Below are positions 15,229-24,551 of a DNA stretch of 64,000 bases, piece after piece. Each line of letters opens with the position of its first letter. Within the stretch, counting starts at the first letter, position 1. Made by a program: the position numbers and the translations under genes. Origin of the DNA: Gracilimonas sp017641085 (lineage in GTDB: Bacteria; Bacteroidota; Rhodothermia; Balneolales; Balneolaceae). The stretch lies in NCBI RefSeq assembly GCF_046115515.1, contig NZ_CP175953.1; one strand, given 5' to 3'. The notes beneath the pieces are model-generated. The model saw nothing but the letters and a program-made list of their open reading frames with translations, did not search any database and had not been told where the DNA came from.

Positions 15229-15798
15229 ATGAGACGATTTATACCCCTTACTATTTTAATGGCCGTTATTTTTTCAGCAAGCAGTTTGGCTCAGCTTGAG
15301 ATCGGAGCTTCCTACGAGCTTCGTGATGAAAAGCCTAAGAATGGATTTGGCCTTCGAATCGAAAAAGGAATTCTTGAAAAACTGCCGGTGGTGAACCTTT
15401 CGCTTAGATTGCACGGAAGTTATTTCAGTGAAGAGAACAACGTGGATCCCAACAACCAGAGCTTCTCTTATTCAGAAGACCTGACCAATTATGATGTAGG
15501 AGTAGCTGCAGTTGGTGGTGTTTCTGTAGGACTTCTTGAACCCTACGTAGGCGTGGGACTTGGGACCGAGAATTATGAAAAAGCAGTTAAGGACTACAAT
15601 GGCCTGCCGGGGAACCGTCCGGAAGACGGAAATGAAAGTAACTTGTACTGGAATCTATCGGTTGGCGCCAAAGTAACGGTGATACCGGTGTTAAAGCCCT
15701 TTGTTGAATATCGATATTCTAACAAGGAGCTGGCCGAGCCTACTCTGGCTGATGCTCAAAACGGCAGAATTATGTTTGGTGTGTCTTTAAGTTTTTAA
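15229..15798 (+). CDS. Outer-membrane beta-barrel protein
   Basis: This 189-aa protein has a signal peptide at residues 1-22 (ending in SSLAQ). The rest alternates short amphipathic strands and turns and ends in Phe (VSLSF), the usual C-terminal signal for insertion by the BAM machinery; about eight strands are likely, as in OmpX/OmpW-size barrels. It stands alone between the tRNA and the rsh gene with its own terminator. Substrate or role unknown; it may be structural or adhesive. Confidence 0.75.
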   Translation: MRRFIPLTILMAVIFSASSLAQLEIGASYELRDEKPKNGFGLRIEKGILEKLPVVNLSLRLHGSYFSEENNVDPNNQSFSYSEDLTNYDVGVAAVGGVSVGLLEPYVGVGLGTENYEKAVKDYNGLPGNRPEDGNESNLYWNLSVGAKVTVIPVLKPFVEYRYSNKELAEPTLADAQNGRIMFGVSLSF

Positions 15799-15821
15799 AC
15801 AAAATCAGTTAATTGTATTAC

Positions 15822-15852
15822 AGCGGATGTGAACTCCATATCCGCTTTTTTT
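15822..15852 (+). terminator. Terminator of the beta-barrel gene
   Basis: AGCGGAT (15822-15828) pairs with ATCCGCT (15840-15846) around an 11-base loop, followed by at least six T. Confidence 0.85.
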
Positions 15853-15927
15853 GTACAAGAAAATATAAGTAAGTGCTTTAAACGAGGGTTATACCTACCT
15901 TAAAAGGGTGTTAGGCTGGATTAGTTT

Positions 15928-18174
15928 ATGAGTGATACTGCTTCCATAGATAAATATGACCTTGAGGGTTATAAATTAAAGAAGGCTCAGAGAGAAGATC
16001 TGAAGCAGTTACTGACCGTGTGCCGTGATCACATTGACTCGGTGGATGAGCAAGCAGTGACGAATGCTTTTAAACTATGCTACATGTCGCACGAAGATAT
16101 GAAGCGAGCCTCCGGGGAGCCATATTATTACCATCCGGTGGAAGTGGCCAAAATTGTAGCCAGTGAAATCAATATTGATGATATCTCTGTTATTGCCTCC
16201 CTGTTGCACGATACGGTAGAGGACACCGATGTAACCCTGGATGATATCCGGCACTGGTTCGGGGATGAAGTGGCCGTCATTATTGATGGAGTTACTAAAA
16301 TTACAGGGGTGTTTAAAAGCAGGGATAGCAAGCAGGCCGAAGCGTTTATGAAGCTGCTGCTTTCCATGGCGGAAGATATCAGGGTGGTGCTGATTAAATT
16401 TGCCGATCGCATGCACAACATGCGAACCATCCAACACCTGAAGCGGGAAAAGCAGATTAAGATTGCTTCGGAAACCATGGACTTGTATGCCCCGCTTGCT
16501 CATCGTTTTGGGTTGTTTCGGATTAAGAACGAGCTGGAAGATCTGTGTTTCAAAACCATAGATCCGACTTCCTTCAAGTTTGTAGCCCGAAAGCTTAGGG
16601 AGAAAAGGGAGGACCGGGAAGAATTTATTAATGAGTTCATGCAGCCTATTCAAAATGAGCTGACCAAAATGAACTTTAAGTTTGAAATTAAAGGCCGGCC
16701 CAAGCACATCTTCTCTATCTACCGGAAAATGCAGCGGCAGCAAAAACCCTTCGAAGAAATTTATGACCTTTTTGCTATTCGGATTATTCTGGAAGGTCAG
16801 CATACAAAAGAAGATTGCTGGAGGGTGTATTCCATCATCACCGATTGGTACACGCCAATACCTGAACGATTCCGGGATTTCATTTCGGTGCCAAAAGCGA
16901 ACGGCTATCAATCACTACACACTACGGTAATTACTAATAAAGGCCGGAAAGTGGAGGTTCAAATCAGAACCCGCAGGATGGATGACATTGCTGAAAAAGG
17001 CCTTGCCGCCCACTGGAAATATAAAGAAGGAGCCCAGCAAGGCTCCGATACCCTCGACAAGTTTGTGAATTGGGTTCGGGATGTACTGGATAATCCACGT
17101 CCCGATGCAGCCACCGATTTCGTAAAAGATTTTCAGCTGAACCTGTATAAGGATGAGATCTATGTTTTTACTCCTGACGGCGAACTGAGAACCCTGCCCC
17201 GGGATGCAACGCCTATAGACTTTGCTTTTGAAATTCACAGTGAAATCGGGGAACGTGCCATGGCCGCCAAAGTGAACGGGAAGATGGTGCCGCTTCGCCA
17301 GAAACTTCAGAATGGGGATCAGGTTGAGATTATCACCGGCAATAAGATCAATCTAAATCCGGACTGGATTGATGATGTGGTTACCCATAAAGCGAAGTCA
17401 CGAATCCGACAGTTTATAAAGCAGAAGCAGCGTAAAGTTGCCGAAGAGGGACGGGAAATATGGAACAAGAGAGCGGCCCGCGGCAATATTGAAATTTCGG
17501 AGCAGGAGCTGAATCGATTTGCTAAAAGGTTTAAGTATGAATCGACCCAGGAGCTGTTTTTTGATATCGGTTCTGGCGTTTTTGACGTAAATGAGCTGTT
17601 CCGGGAAGTGAAGAAGTTCAAGAGTACGGGCCGGATTGAAGATAACGAGCAGGTGGAAGTCAATCCCATCACTGAAGAAGAAATTCAGGATAAATACATC
17701 AGTGAAGCCCGGTCGGTGGGTGACGGCAAGTCACTCTTTATCAATGGCGAGCTTAGCAATATCAAATATTCCTACGCAAATTGCTGCAACCCAATTCCCG
17801 GCGATGATGTGATTGGGTTTATAAGCCGAACCGGGGATGTCAAAATTCACCGGACCATGTGTAACAATGCTCAGCATCTGTTAAAGACAGAAGCAGAACG
17901 CATTGTGGATGTAAATTGGGCCAAGAATATTGATACCAAATTCCTTGGAGCCATTAAGGTTATCGGCGGCGACAGGGTGGGTATGATTAATGATATCACG
18001 GACGTATTGTTGAAATCGCTTGAGACTAATATGAAAAGTATCAACGTTAGCAGCGACAGCGGCATGTTTGAGGGGATTATCACTCTTTACGTTGACGGTA
18101 TTTCTCATCTCGGCAAGATCATGAAACGACTTGAAAAAGTAGAAGGCGTTAAAAACGTTCTGCGCTACGAGTAA
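15928..18174 (+). CDS. rsh: Bifunctional (p)ppGpp synthetase/hydrolase (RelA/SpoT family)
   Basis: This 748-aa protein makes and degrades the alarmone (p)ppGpp in the stringent response. The HD hydrolase domain is intact (HPVEVAK, then LLHDTVED with His94-Asp95), so hydrolysis is expected. The synthetase domain at about 240-370 has RPKHIFSIYRKM, YDLFAIRII and NGYQSLHT. A TGS domain follows (about 405-465, VYVFTPDGE-like stretch), then a zinc-finger/helical region with CCNPIPGDDVIGF, and a C-terminal ACT domain (about 670-748). Its length is typical of the family. It is monocistronic, 168 bases before the HU/IHF gene. Confidence 0.95.
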   Translation: MSDTASIDKYDLEGYKLKKAQREDLKQLLTVCRDHIDSVDEQAVTNAFKLCYMSHEDMKRASGEPYYYHPVEVAKIVASEINIDDISVIASLLHDTVEDTDVTLDDIRHWFGDEVAVIIDGVTKITGVFKSRDSKQAEAFMKLLLSMAEDIRVVLIKFADRMHNMRTIQHLKREKQIKIASETMDLYAPLAHRFGLFRIKNELEDLCFKTIDPTSFKFVARKLREKREDREEFINEFMQPIQNELTKMNFKFEIKGRPKHIFSIYRKMQRQQKPFEEIYDLFAIRIILEGQHTKEDCWRVYSIITDWYTPIPERFRDFISVPKANGYQSLHTTVITNKGRKVEVQIRTRRMDDIAEKGLAAHWKYKEGAQQGSDTLDKFVNWVRDVLDNPRPDAATDFVKDFQLNLYKDEIYVFTPDGELRTLPRDATPIDFAFEIHSEIGERAMAAKVNGKMVPLRQKLQNGDQVEIITGNKINLNPDWIDDVVTHKAKSRIRQFIKQKQRKVAEEGREIWNKRAARGNIEISEQELNRFAKRFKYESTQELFFDIGSGVFDVNELFREVKKFKSTGRIEDNEQVEVNPITEEEIQDKYISEARSVGDGKSLFINGELSNIKYSYANCCNPIPGDDVIGFISRTGDVKIHRTMCNNAQHLLKTEAERIVDVNWAKNIDTKFLGAIKVIGGDRVGMINDITDVLLKSLETNMKSINVSSDSGMFEGIITLYVDGISHLGKIMKRLEKVEGVKNVLRYE

Positions 18175-18342
18175 CCCTTTCTAATGCAGTTTAGGTAGAT
18201 TTTTATTAAAGTTATCTTTACAATGCTGAAAGATTATTCGCTATAGGTCAAACAGCTTAAGGAAAACAAAGTTGCGAATAATTATGGAAGGACAAACGTG
18301 CCACAAGTAAATAAAAGGCACTTAACATAATCTATAAAAACT

Positions 18343-18666
18343 ATGATGACTTACACAAAACGAGACGTTGTACGTCGGGTTGCAGAAGCAATGGATGAAC
18401 CTATGATTCAAGCAGAGCCGTGGGTTGATGCTGTGATTGTAGCTTTACGAGAAATTATGATGTCTGCTGATACAGAGTGCAGAATCGAAATTCGTGACTT
18501 TGGAGTATTTGAAGTAAAGGAAACAAAAGCTAAACCAAAGGCCAGAAATCCTAAAACAAACGAAGTAATTTACGTGCCGGCGCATCGCAAAACACACTTC
18601 AAGCCCAGTAAGTTGATGAAGAAGTTTCTGCGACAGCCTTTAGAGGACGTAAAGAAGGATAAATAA
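18343..18666 (+). CDS. HU/IHF family DNA-binding protein
   Basis: This 107-aa nucleoid protein bends DNA. The family core is visible: TKRDVVRRVAEAM at the N-terminus, IEIRDFGVFEVKE in the beta arm base, and KAKPKARNPKTNEVIYVPA forming the DNA-inserting arm with its Pro. A Lys-rich C-terminal extension (KKDK) is present. The gene lies 19 bases before ruvX. HU and IHF cannot be told apart from sequence alone. Confidence 0.9.
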   Translation: MMTYTKRDVVRRVAEAMDEPMIQAEPWVDAVIVALREIMMSADTECRIEIRDFGVFEVKETKAKPKARNPKTNEVIYVPAHRKTHFKPSKLMKKFLRQPLEDVKKDK

Positions 18667-18685
18667 TTCAGGGGTAAACAAATAG

Positions 18686-19108
18686 TTGCAGGAATATGCA
18701 CGGCTTGTCGGTATAGATGTTGGAAAAAAGAGAGTGGGTATTGCTCAAACCGACTTACTCAAAACCATAGCTTCACCGGTCGGCACTTTTTCCCCTGAGG
18801 AAGCATTATCTGAAATTCAGAAAATCACAGAAAACGCTTCTGTAGAAAAATTTGTTGTTGGTTGGCCTTTGTCTCTTAAAGGAGAAGAAGGGTCGGCCAC
18901 ACAAATGGTTAATAATTTTATAAAAAAACTGCGCCATTCTTTCCCAAATATAGACATTGCAAAAGTTGATGAGCGATACACATCGAACCAGGCGCGCAGC
19001 CTTATGATTGAGGCCGGAGTCCCCCAGAAAAAGAGACGCGAAAAGGGGCGGGTTGACCGTATTGCTGCTGCCATCATTTTACAAAACTACTTAGATTCGA
19101 ATTCTTAA
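18686..19108 (+). CDS. ruvX: Putative Holliday-junction resolvase RuvX (YqgF)
   Basis: This 140-aa RNase H-fold nuclease is implicated in 16S rRNA processing and recombination. The N-terminal GIDVGKKRVGIAQTD carries the first catalytic Asp; FVVGWPLSLKGEEG and VDERYTSNQA, then KGRVDRIAAAIIL with the final Asp, complete the family signature. The start is TTG: a stop codon lies just upstream in frame and no in-frame ATG lies before the GID motif. GGGG about 12 bases upstream may act as binding site. It is 8 bases from def. Confidence 0.9.
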   Translation: MQEYARLVGIDVGKKRVGIAQTDLLKTIASPVGTFSPEEALSEIQKITENASVEKFVVGWPLSLKGEEGSATQMVNNFIKKLRHSFPNIDIAKVDERYTSNQARSLMIEAGVPQKKRREKGRVDRIAAAIILQNYLDSNS

Positions 19109-19116
19109 TATAACAT

Positions 19117-19680
19117 ATGCCCATATTACCAATTGTAACGTACGATGATCCGGTTTTACGGAAACAAGCAGATGAAATAGAAGAAGACAGTCCGGAACTG
19201 CAAACCCTGATCGATAATATGCTGGAGACTATGTATAACGCTGATGGCGTTGGATTGGCTGCTCCGCAAATTGGCCGGTCTATCAAATTGTTTGTGATGG
19301 ATACCGACTCTATGATCGAAGATGGTGAAGTTCCTTACGGTCCTATGGTTTTTATCAATCCGCTGATCCTGGAAAAAAGAGGAAATAAGGTGCCACTCGA
19401 AGAAGGCTGCCTGAGTATCCCGGAAGTGAACGACAAAGTGTTTCGCCCCGAAACGGTGATTATCGAGTTTTTTGACCGAGATTTTAACAAGCATAGGCTG
19501 GAAGCCGGCGGTTGGACTTCAAGAGTAATTCAGCATGAATATGATCATCTTGAGGGAGTGCTATTTCTGGATTACCTGAGTGCCTTCAAAAAAAGAATGC
19601 ACAAAAAAGAGCTTAAAGAGATTGATGAAGGCAATAAAAAGGTAAAATACCCGGTAGTCCCCAAACAGGAAGAAGCATAG
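19117..19680 (+). CDS. def: Peptide deformylase
   Basis: This 187-aa metalloenzyme removes the N-formyl group from nascent proteins. All three family motifs are intact: GVGLAAPQIG (about residues 45-54), EGCLSIP (with the metal Cys, about 93-99) and QHEYDHLEG (metal His pair and catalytic Glu, about 138-146). The acidic C-terminal tail is short and Lys/Glu-rich. Only two bases separate it from fmt, its functional partner, so both are co-expressed. Confidence 0.97.
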   Translation: MPILPIVTYDDPVLRKQADEIEEDSPELQTLIDNMLETMYNADGVGLAAPQIGRSIKLFVMDTDSMIEDGEVPYGPMVFINPLILEKRGNKVPLEEGCLSIPEVNDKVFRPETVIIEFFDRDFNKHRLEAGGWTSRVIQHEYDHLEGVLFLDYLSAFKKRMHKKELKEIDEGNKKVKYPVVPKQEEA

Positions 19681-19682
19681 CG

Positions 19683-20597
19683 ATGAATATTGTTTTTATG
19701 GGTTCACCCGAATTTGCGATTCCAAGCCTGGAGCAAATTCATAATTCTGAACATACCATAAAGGCGGTGATCAGCAATGTGGACAAAAGGCGAGGGCGGG
19801 GTTCGAAGAAGTCCCCGACACTTGTTAAGGCGAAAGCGCTGGAATTGGGACTTCCTGTAATTGAGGTTGATGACCTTTCATCTCCGCAATTCGGAACACA
19901 ACTGAAAGCACTGGAAGCCGACCTTTTTGTGGTTGTAGCCTTCCGTATTTTACCCACCTCGGTTCTAAGTATCCCGAAAAAAGGCTCTATTAACTTACAC
20001 GCTTCCCTGTTGCCCAAATACCGGGGGGCGGCTCCTATTCACTGGGCCATTATTAATGGAGAAGATGAGACCGGCTGCACTGTTTTCTTTTTGGATGAAA
20101 AAGTGGACACCGGCAATATCATCCTTCAGCAAAAAACAGAAATCGGAGATAATGAAACGACCGGAGAATTGTATAACCGGCTCAGGGACATGGGAAGCGA
20201 GTTACTGCTGGAGAGCATCCACAAAATAGATTCTGGGGATTATACCTTATCCGCTCAGGATCACTCCAAAGCTACCCCGGCGCCCAAACTCTTCAGGGAC
20301 GATTGCCACATCAACTTCAATAAACCTGCAGCAGATGTTCATAATAAAATAAGAGGCCTGAGCCCGTTTCCAACAGCCTGGGCTAATTGGAATGGAGAGA
20401 AGTTCAATATGTATCGGTCGCGTTTAGGGATTGCCGCCAATGTAGATCCCGGAGAGCTGTTGGTTAAGGACGATAAGCTGCTTGTTGGGTGCCTGGATGG
20501 CACGGTAGAATTGACCGAAGTGCAGCTTCCCGGTACAAAAAGACTGACAGGAGAGGAATTATTAAGAGGCTACGACGTTGAGGGAGTGCTGAATTAA
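19683..20597 (+). CDS. fmt: Methionyl-tRNA formyltransferase
   Basis: This 304-aa enzyme formylates initiator Met-tRNA from 10-formyl-tetrahydrofolate. The N-terminal Rossmann-like domain starts with IVFMGSPEFAIPSL; the folate site motif reads NLHASLLPKYRGAAPIHWAI (catalytic Asn and His), followed by GCTVFFLDEKVDTGNI with the catalytic Asp. The C-terminal tRNA-binding OB domain begins near residue 205 (IRGLSPFPTAW). It is translated right after def. Its length is normal. Confidence 0.97.
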   Translation: MNIVFMGSPEFAIPSLEQIHNSEHTIKAVISNVDKRRGRGSKKSPTLVKAKALELGLPVIEVDDLSSPQFGTQLKALEADLFVVVAFRILPTSVLSIPKKGSINLHASLLPKYRGAAPIHWAIINGEDETGCTVFFLDEKVDTGNIILQQKTEIGDNETTGELYNRLRDMGSELLLESIHKIDSGDYTLSAQDHSKATPAPKLFRDDCHINFNKPAADVHNKIRGLSPFPTAWANWNGEKFNMYRSRLGIAANVDPGELLVKDDKLLVGCLDGTVELTEVQLPGTKRLTGEELLRGYDVEGVLN

Positions 20598-20677
20598 TTT
20601 TCTTGAAGAATTAATTTGAGATATACGTTCGGTTTTTTATCATCACGCCAATTGCAAAGCTAAAATCATAGCATATT

Positions 20678-21373
20678 ATGGAGCAATCTGAAATTTTTGA
20701 GGCAGCAAAAGCCGGTAATTTGGAAGAGCTGAAAAAGCTTTTGAAAGGCAAAATGGATATCAATGAAACCAACAAGAGTGGTGCCTCTGCTCTGATCCTG
20801 GCTTCTGAAAAAAACCACACCGAAGTGGCTAAGTTTCTTGTAGAGGAGGGAGCTGATCTGAATATAGAAACCAAGATGGGGGGAACAGCATTAAACCGTG
20901 CAGCTGAAAATGCGAACCTGGAGCTGTTGAAATATTTCCTCGAAAAAGGAGCCAGTATTGGTAACCTTGCTTTAATTGCAGCTTCCCGAGTTGGAAATCT
21001 TGAAGCCGTAAAATTATTGGTAGAAGCCGGCGCTGATGTTGATGCCCAGCAACGCTGGGGACACACAGCACTGATGCTGGCCGCAAAAGAAGGCAACACA
21101 GATGTGGTGAAGTATTTGATTGACCAGGGTGCCAATGTTAAGCTACGGGATAAGAATGGGGATACTGCTATGATGATCGCCATGGATAATGAGCAGGATG
21201 ACATTGCCCTAATCCTTAGGAGAGCGGGAGCTAAAGCCGAATCCAAGCCTAAGAAAGAAGTTGCTCCTGTTACGGATGAAGATGAAGACGTTGACCTGGA
21301 TGATACGCCCGATGTGGACGACCTGGTTTCTGATGATGACGATGCCCCCGATGATGTAGATTTGGACGATTAA
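20678..21373 (+). CDS. Ankyrin-repeat protein with acidic tail
   Basis: This 231-aa protein has residues about 1-185 that form five to six ankyrin repeats (ETNKSGASALILASEKNH, KMGGTALNRAAENAN, QRWGHTALMLAAKEGN, DKNGDTAMMIAMDNEQ). The last 35 residues consist mainly of Asp, Glu, Val and Pro (DEDEDVDLDD and similar), a strongly acidic tail. It has no signal peptide, so is cytoplasmic, presumably a protein-binding scaffold. Partner unknown. It has no close co-transcribed neighbour; a bidirectional terminator follows. Confidence 0.85.
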   Translation: MEQSEIFEAAKAGNLEELKKLLKGKMDINETNKSGASALILASEKNHTEVAKFLVEEGADLNIETKMGGTALNRAAENANLELLKYFLEKGASIGNLALIAASRVGNLEAVKLLVEAGADVDAQQRWGHTALMLAAKEGNTDVVKYLIDQGANVKLRDKNGDTAMMIAMDNEQDDIALILRRAGAKAESKPKKEVAPVTDEDEDVDLDDTPDVDDLVSDDDDAPDDVDLDD

Positions 21374-21485
21374 TTCTACACACTTGAGCCACGACTAGAA
21401 ATTCTTTGGGATCACCTTGATTATGGATTAATGACCTAATTTAGGTTGATTTCTATCTACCCCTCATTTTGATATCAGATATAAA

Positions 21486-21519
21486 AAAGCCCCGCACATC
21501 ATTTGATGAGCGGGGCTTT
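21486..21519. terminator. Bidirectional terminator between ankyrin gene and P5C dehydrogenase
   Basis: A 10-bp perfect stem AAAGCCCCGC (21486-21495) / GCGGGGCTTT (21510-21519) is flanked by an A-tract on the left and T-rich sequence on the right. It can therefore end transcripts of both convergent genes. Confidence 0.85.
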
Positions 21520-21546
21520 AATTTTATCAATCGTTGTGGTGTTGGA

Positions 21547-23163
21547 TTACTTATTTGCGAACTCAAAATCTTCGAGTTCATAATCAACACCATCAGCCGG
21601 ACGCAGTGTGGTTGATTTCGGCTCAAGGAAATACTTGAGGTAATCTCGTCCACCTGCTTTTGCATCGGTACCACTTAGCTTGAAGCCACCAAATGGCTGG
21701 GCTCCAACAAGGGCTCCGGTACACTTGCGGTTTATGTACAGGTTACCGACGCGGTATTCTCTCAATGCCCGGTCTATTTTCTTAGGATCTTGTGAGAAGT
21801 AAGCTCCGGTTAGTCCGTAGTCAACACCATTGGCAATGCGAAGGGCATCGTCAGTGTCTTTGGCTTTGATGAAAGCCGTTACAGGGCCGAAGATTTCTTC
21901 CTGGGCAATTCGATCATCTTCGCTAATGTCCGCAAAAACGGTAGGCTCAATGTAGTACCCTTCGTTTTCAGTTTCAGCACGTTTACCACCGGCTACTAAT
22001 CGGCCTTCCTTTTTACCAATCTCAATGTAGCTCATGATTTTATCCACGGCTTTTTGATTGATTACAGGACCTGCAATATGGTTTTCTTTGGCATCACCAA
22101 CAGAGAGGGCTTTAGTTTTTTCAGCCACTCTCTCCAGCAGTTCATCATAAATGTCCTGATGGGCAATTACTCGTGAACTTGCTGAGCATTTCTGTCCCTG
22201 GAACCCAAAGGCACCTTTCACGATCTCGGTTGAAGCTTTTTCAATATCGGCATCGGCATCTACAACCGTTGCATTTTTACCGCCAAGCTCACAGACCATT
22301 CGCTTAAGGAATTTTTGTCCGTCAGCTACTTCAGCTGCAATTTTATTCAGATGAAGGCCTACGGCTTTAGATCCGGTGAAAGAAATAAACCGGGTTTTAG
22401 GATGCTTGGCCAGGTTCTCACCTACTTCAATGTCGCCACCGGTTACAAAGTTGAATACGCCTTTTGGCAGTCCCACTTCCTCGAAAATCTCGGTGAGGAT
22501 GGAACCCATGCGCGGAGTATCAGGGGCAGGCTTAGCTACAACGGTGTTACCTACAGCGATTGGGGCAACGGCCATTCCCACAAAAATAGCGAAAGGGAAG
22601 TTCCACGGAGAAATTGATATACCGGCGCCAATTGGCATATAAATGGTTTTGTTGTAATCGCCCCAGGTTTCAGATAATACATCCATTCCGTCATCAATAC
22701 GGAGAGCTTCATGGGCGTAATACTCAATAAAGTCGATGGCTTCGCAGGTATCGGCATCTGCTTCCAGGTAGCTTTTACCGGCTTCGCTGATCATCCAGGC
22801 ATTAATTTCCAGTCTGCGGCGGCGAACTACATCGGCTGCTTTGAATAAATACTCTGCTCTTTTTTCGGCAGAAACATATTGCCAGCTTTCGAAAGCATCC
22901 CAGGCTTTTTCTAAAGCGTCAAAGGCTTGGTCTTTGCTGGCCATCTGGAAAGTTCCAATAGTCTCAGAAAGGTTGGATGGGTTCTTACTTTCAAAAGTAC
23001 CGGCATCACCTTTAACAAATTCGCCATTGATGTAGAGGTCATACTCCTGGCCAAAATCAGACCGGACTTCTTCAAGTGCTTTTTTTTGAGCTTTATCGTT
23101 AGTGGGATCAGAAAAATCTAAGTACGTCTCATTTTTGTACTTTTCTAAGGTCTGGTCGGGCAT
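21547..23163 (-). CDS. pruA: L-glutamate gamma-semialdehyde (1-pyrroline-5-carboxylate) dehydrogenase
   Basis: This 538-aa NAD-dependent aldehyde dehydrogenase forms glutamate in proline breakdown. The family core is visible: SPWNFPFAIFVG (about 185-196), the catalytic base in ELGGKN (Glu292) and the nucleophile in GQKCSASSR (Cys326). EEIFGPV near residue 423 and PFGGFKLSG near the end are also typical. Length and the N-terminal block fit the stand-alone P5CDH group and not a PutA fusion; no proline dehydrogenase gene is adjacent. It is divergent from gap, with a 232-base shared upstream region in which I see no clear site. Confidence 0.92.
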   Translation of the reverse strand: MPDQTLEKYKNETYLDFSDPTNDKAQKKALEEVRSDFGQEYDLYINGEFVKGDAGTFESKNPSNLSETIGTFQMASKDQAFDALEKAWDAFESWQYVSAEKRAEYLFKAADVVRRRRLEINAWMISEAGKSYLEADADTCEAIDFIEYYAHEALRIDDGMDVLSETWGDYNKTIYMPIGAGISISPWNFPFAIFVGMAVAPIAVGNTVVAKPAPDTPRMGSILTEIFEEVGLPKGVFNFVTGGDIEVGENLAKHPKTRFISFTGSKAVGLHLNKIAAEVADGQKFLKRMVCELGGKNATVVDADADIEKASTEIVKGAFGFQGQKCSASSRVIAHQDIYDELLERVAEKTKALSVGDAKENHIAGPVINQKAVDKIMSYIEIGKKEGRLVAGGKRAETENEGYYIEPTVFADISEDDRIAQEEIFGPVTAFIKAKDTDDALRIANGVDYGLTGAYFSQDPKKIDRALREYRVGNLYINRKCTGALVGAQPFGGFKLSGTDAKAGGRDYLKYFLEPKSTTLRPADGVDYELEDFEFANK

Positions 23164-23395
23164 GGTTTTGAATTATTTTTTGATGAATTTTAAGCTTTGT
23201 TACACTAAAGATACGCAGAAAAGCGCTCCCAATTCAAAGGCGATGATATTAAACCTGCCAGGTAGCCGAAAACATTGAAAATAGGGCGCGATAATGGTAG
23301 CTTTCAACGATTCATAAGAACTTTACAAGTCTGTTTTACATTCTTACTTAGTGAAGTTAGAAGAATAAAAAATTCAATTATAAACAGGATTCGAA

Positions 23396-24394
23396 ATGGC
23401 AAAAATTAAAGTGGGAATTAACGGGTTTGGCCGTATTGGTAGAATGGTGACCCGTTCAATCCTAACTAATCATAAAGATACAATTGAAATTGTTGGAGTA
23501 AATGATCTGACAGATACCAAAACTCTGGCTCATCTTTTCAAGTACGATTCAGCCCAGGGTACGTATCCCGGAGATGTTTCTGTGGATGGAGACAAAATGA
23601 CCATCGATGGAATGAGCTTTGATGTGAGTGCTGAGAGAGATCCCGCGAATCTGAAATGGGGAGAGCTCGGCGCTGAAGTTGTTGTGGAGTCAACCGGCTT
23701 TTTCCGTGATGCCAAAAGTGCCGGAAAACATTTGGAAGCTGGTGCCAAAAAAGTAGTTATTTCAGCTCCGGCATCCGGCGATATTCAAACCATCGTTCTC
23801 GGAGTTAATGATGAAGAGATTTCTGACGATATAGAAATCTATTCCAACGCAAGCTGTACTACCAACTGCCTGGCACCTATGGCCAAGGTACTTGATGACA
23901 ACTTTGGGTTGGTAAAAGGATTCATGACCACTATTCACTCTTATACCGGTGATCAGCAGTTGGTAGATGGCCCGCATAAAGATCTTCGCCGTGCCCGAGC
24001 AGCCGCTGCAAACATTGTACCTACTACAACAGGTGCAGCTAAAGCAGTTGGACTTGTACTTCCTAAGCTGGATGGTAAACTGGATGGAGGAGCTGTTCGT
24101 GTTCCAACCCTAACCGGTTCTTTGACTGATTTTGTATGTGAAGTAGAAAAAGAAACCACTGCCGAAGAAGTAAATGCGGCGTTTAAAGCGGCTGCCGAAG
24201 GACCTATGAAAGGAATCCTCGAGTATGCGGATGTGGAACTTGTTTCTTCTGACATTGTTGGAAACCCACATTCAAATATTTACGACAGTCAGCTTACGAA
24301 AGTAGATGGCAAAATGGTTAAAATTATCGGATGGTATGATAATGAAGCCGGCTATTCTGCACGAACCGCTGATTTAATTACCAAGATCGTTTAA
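23396..24394 (+). CDS. gap: Glyceraldehyde-3-phosphate dehydrogenase
   Basis: This 332-aa glycolytic enzyme has a Rossmann start GINGFGRIGRMV and the active site NASCTTNCLAP with the nucleophilic Cys near residue 154. HSYTGDQ (the His partner), the conserved RRARAAAANIVPTTTGAAKA stretch and WYDNEAGYSAR at the C-terminus are present. Standard length. It is monocistronic, followed by a strong terminator. The preceding region is A/T-rich, consistent with a strong promoter that I cannot pinpoint. Confidence 0.97.
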   Translation: MAKIKVGINGFGRIGRMVTRSILTNHKDTIEIVGVNDLTDTKTLAHLFKYDSAQGTYPGDVSVDGDKMTIDGMSFDVSAERDPANLKWGELGAEVVVESTGFFRDAKSAGKHLEAGAKKVVISAPASGDIQTIVLGVNDEEISDDIEIYSNASCTTNCLAPMAKVLDDNFGLVKGFMTTIHSYTGDQQLVDGPHKDLRRARAAAANIVPTTTGAAKAVGLVLPKLDGKLDGGAVRVPTLTGSLTDFVCEVEKETTAEEVNAAFKAAAEGPMKGILEYADVELVSSDIVGNPHSNIYDSQLTKVDGKMVKIIGWYDNEAGYSARTADLITKIV

Positions 24395-24447
24395 TCTGTT
24401 AAGCAAGTATTGGTGAACTCGTTTCACCGGACTTGGTATTTTATTGA

Positions 24448-24481
24448 AACTCCTGCTTTCGAAAGAGGCAGGAGTTTTTTT
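24448..24481 (+). terminator. Terminator of gap
   Basis: A 9-bp stem AACTCCTGC (24448-24456) / GCAGGAGTT (24468-24476) with an 11-base loop is followed by a T-run. Confidence 0.88.
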
Positions 24482-24551
24482 ATGTCTGTTTACTTGTAAA
24501 ACTCAGCTGATCTCCTCACATTTCTACACACCAAAAAAATGAGGAAGAATT

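Noticed and set aside
16075..16911. Minus-strand frame of 278 aa
   Set aside because: Lies wholly antisense to the synthetase half of rsh, which is intact and conserved.
20594..20625. Terminator after fmt
   Set aside because: The AATTAATT strings are short and A/T-only; pairing is too weak to claim.
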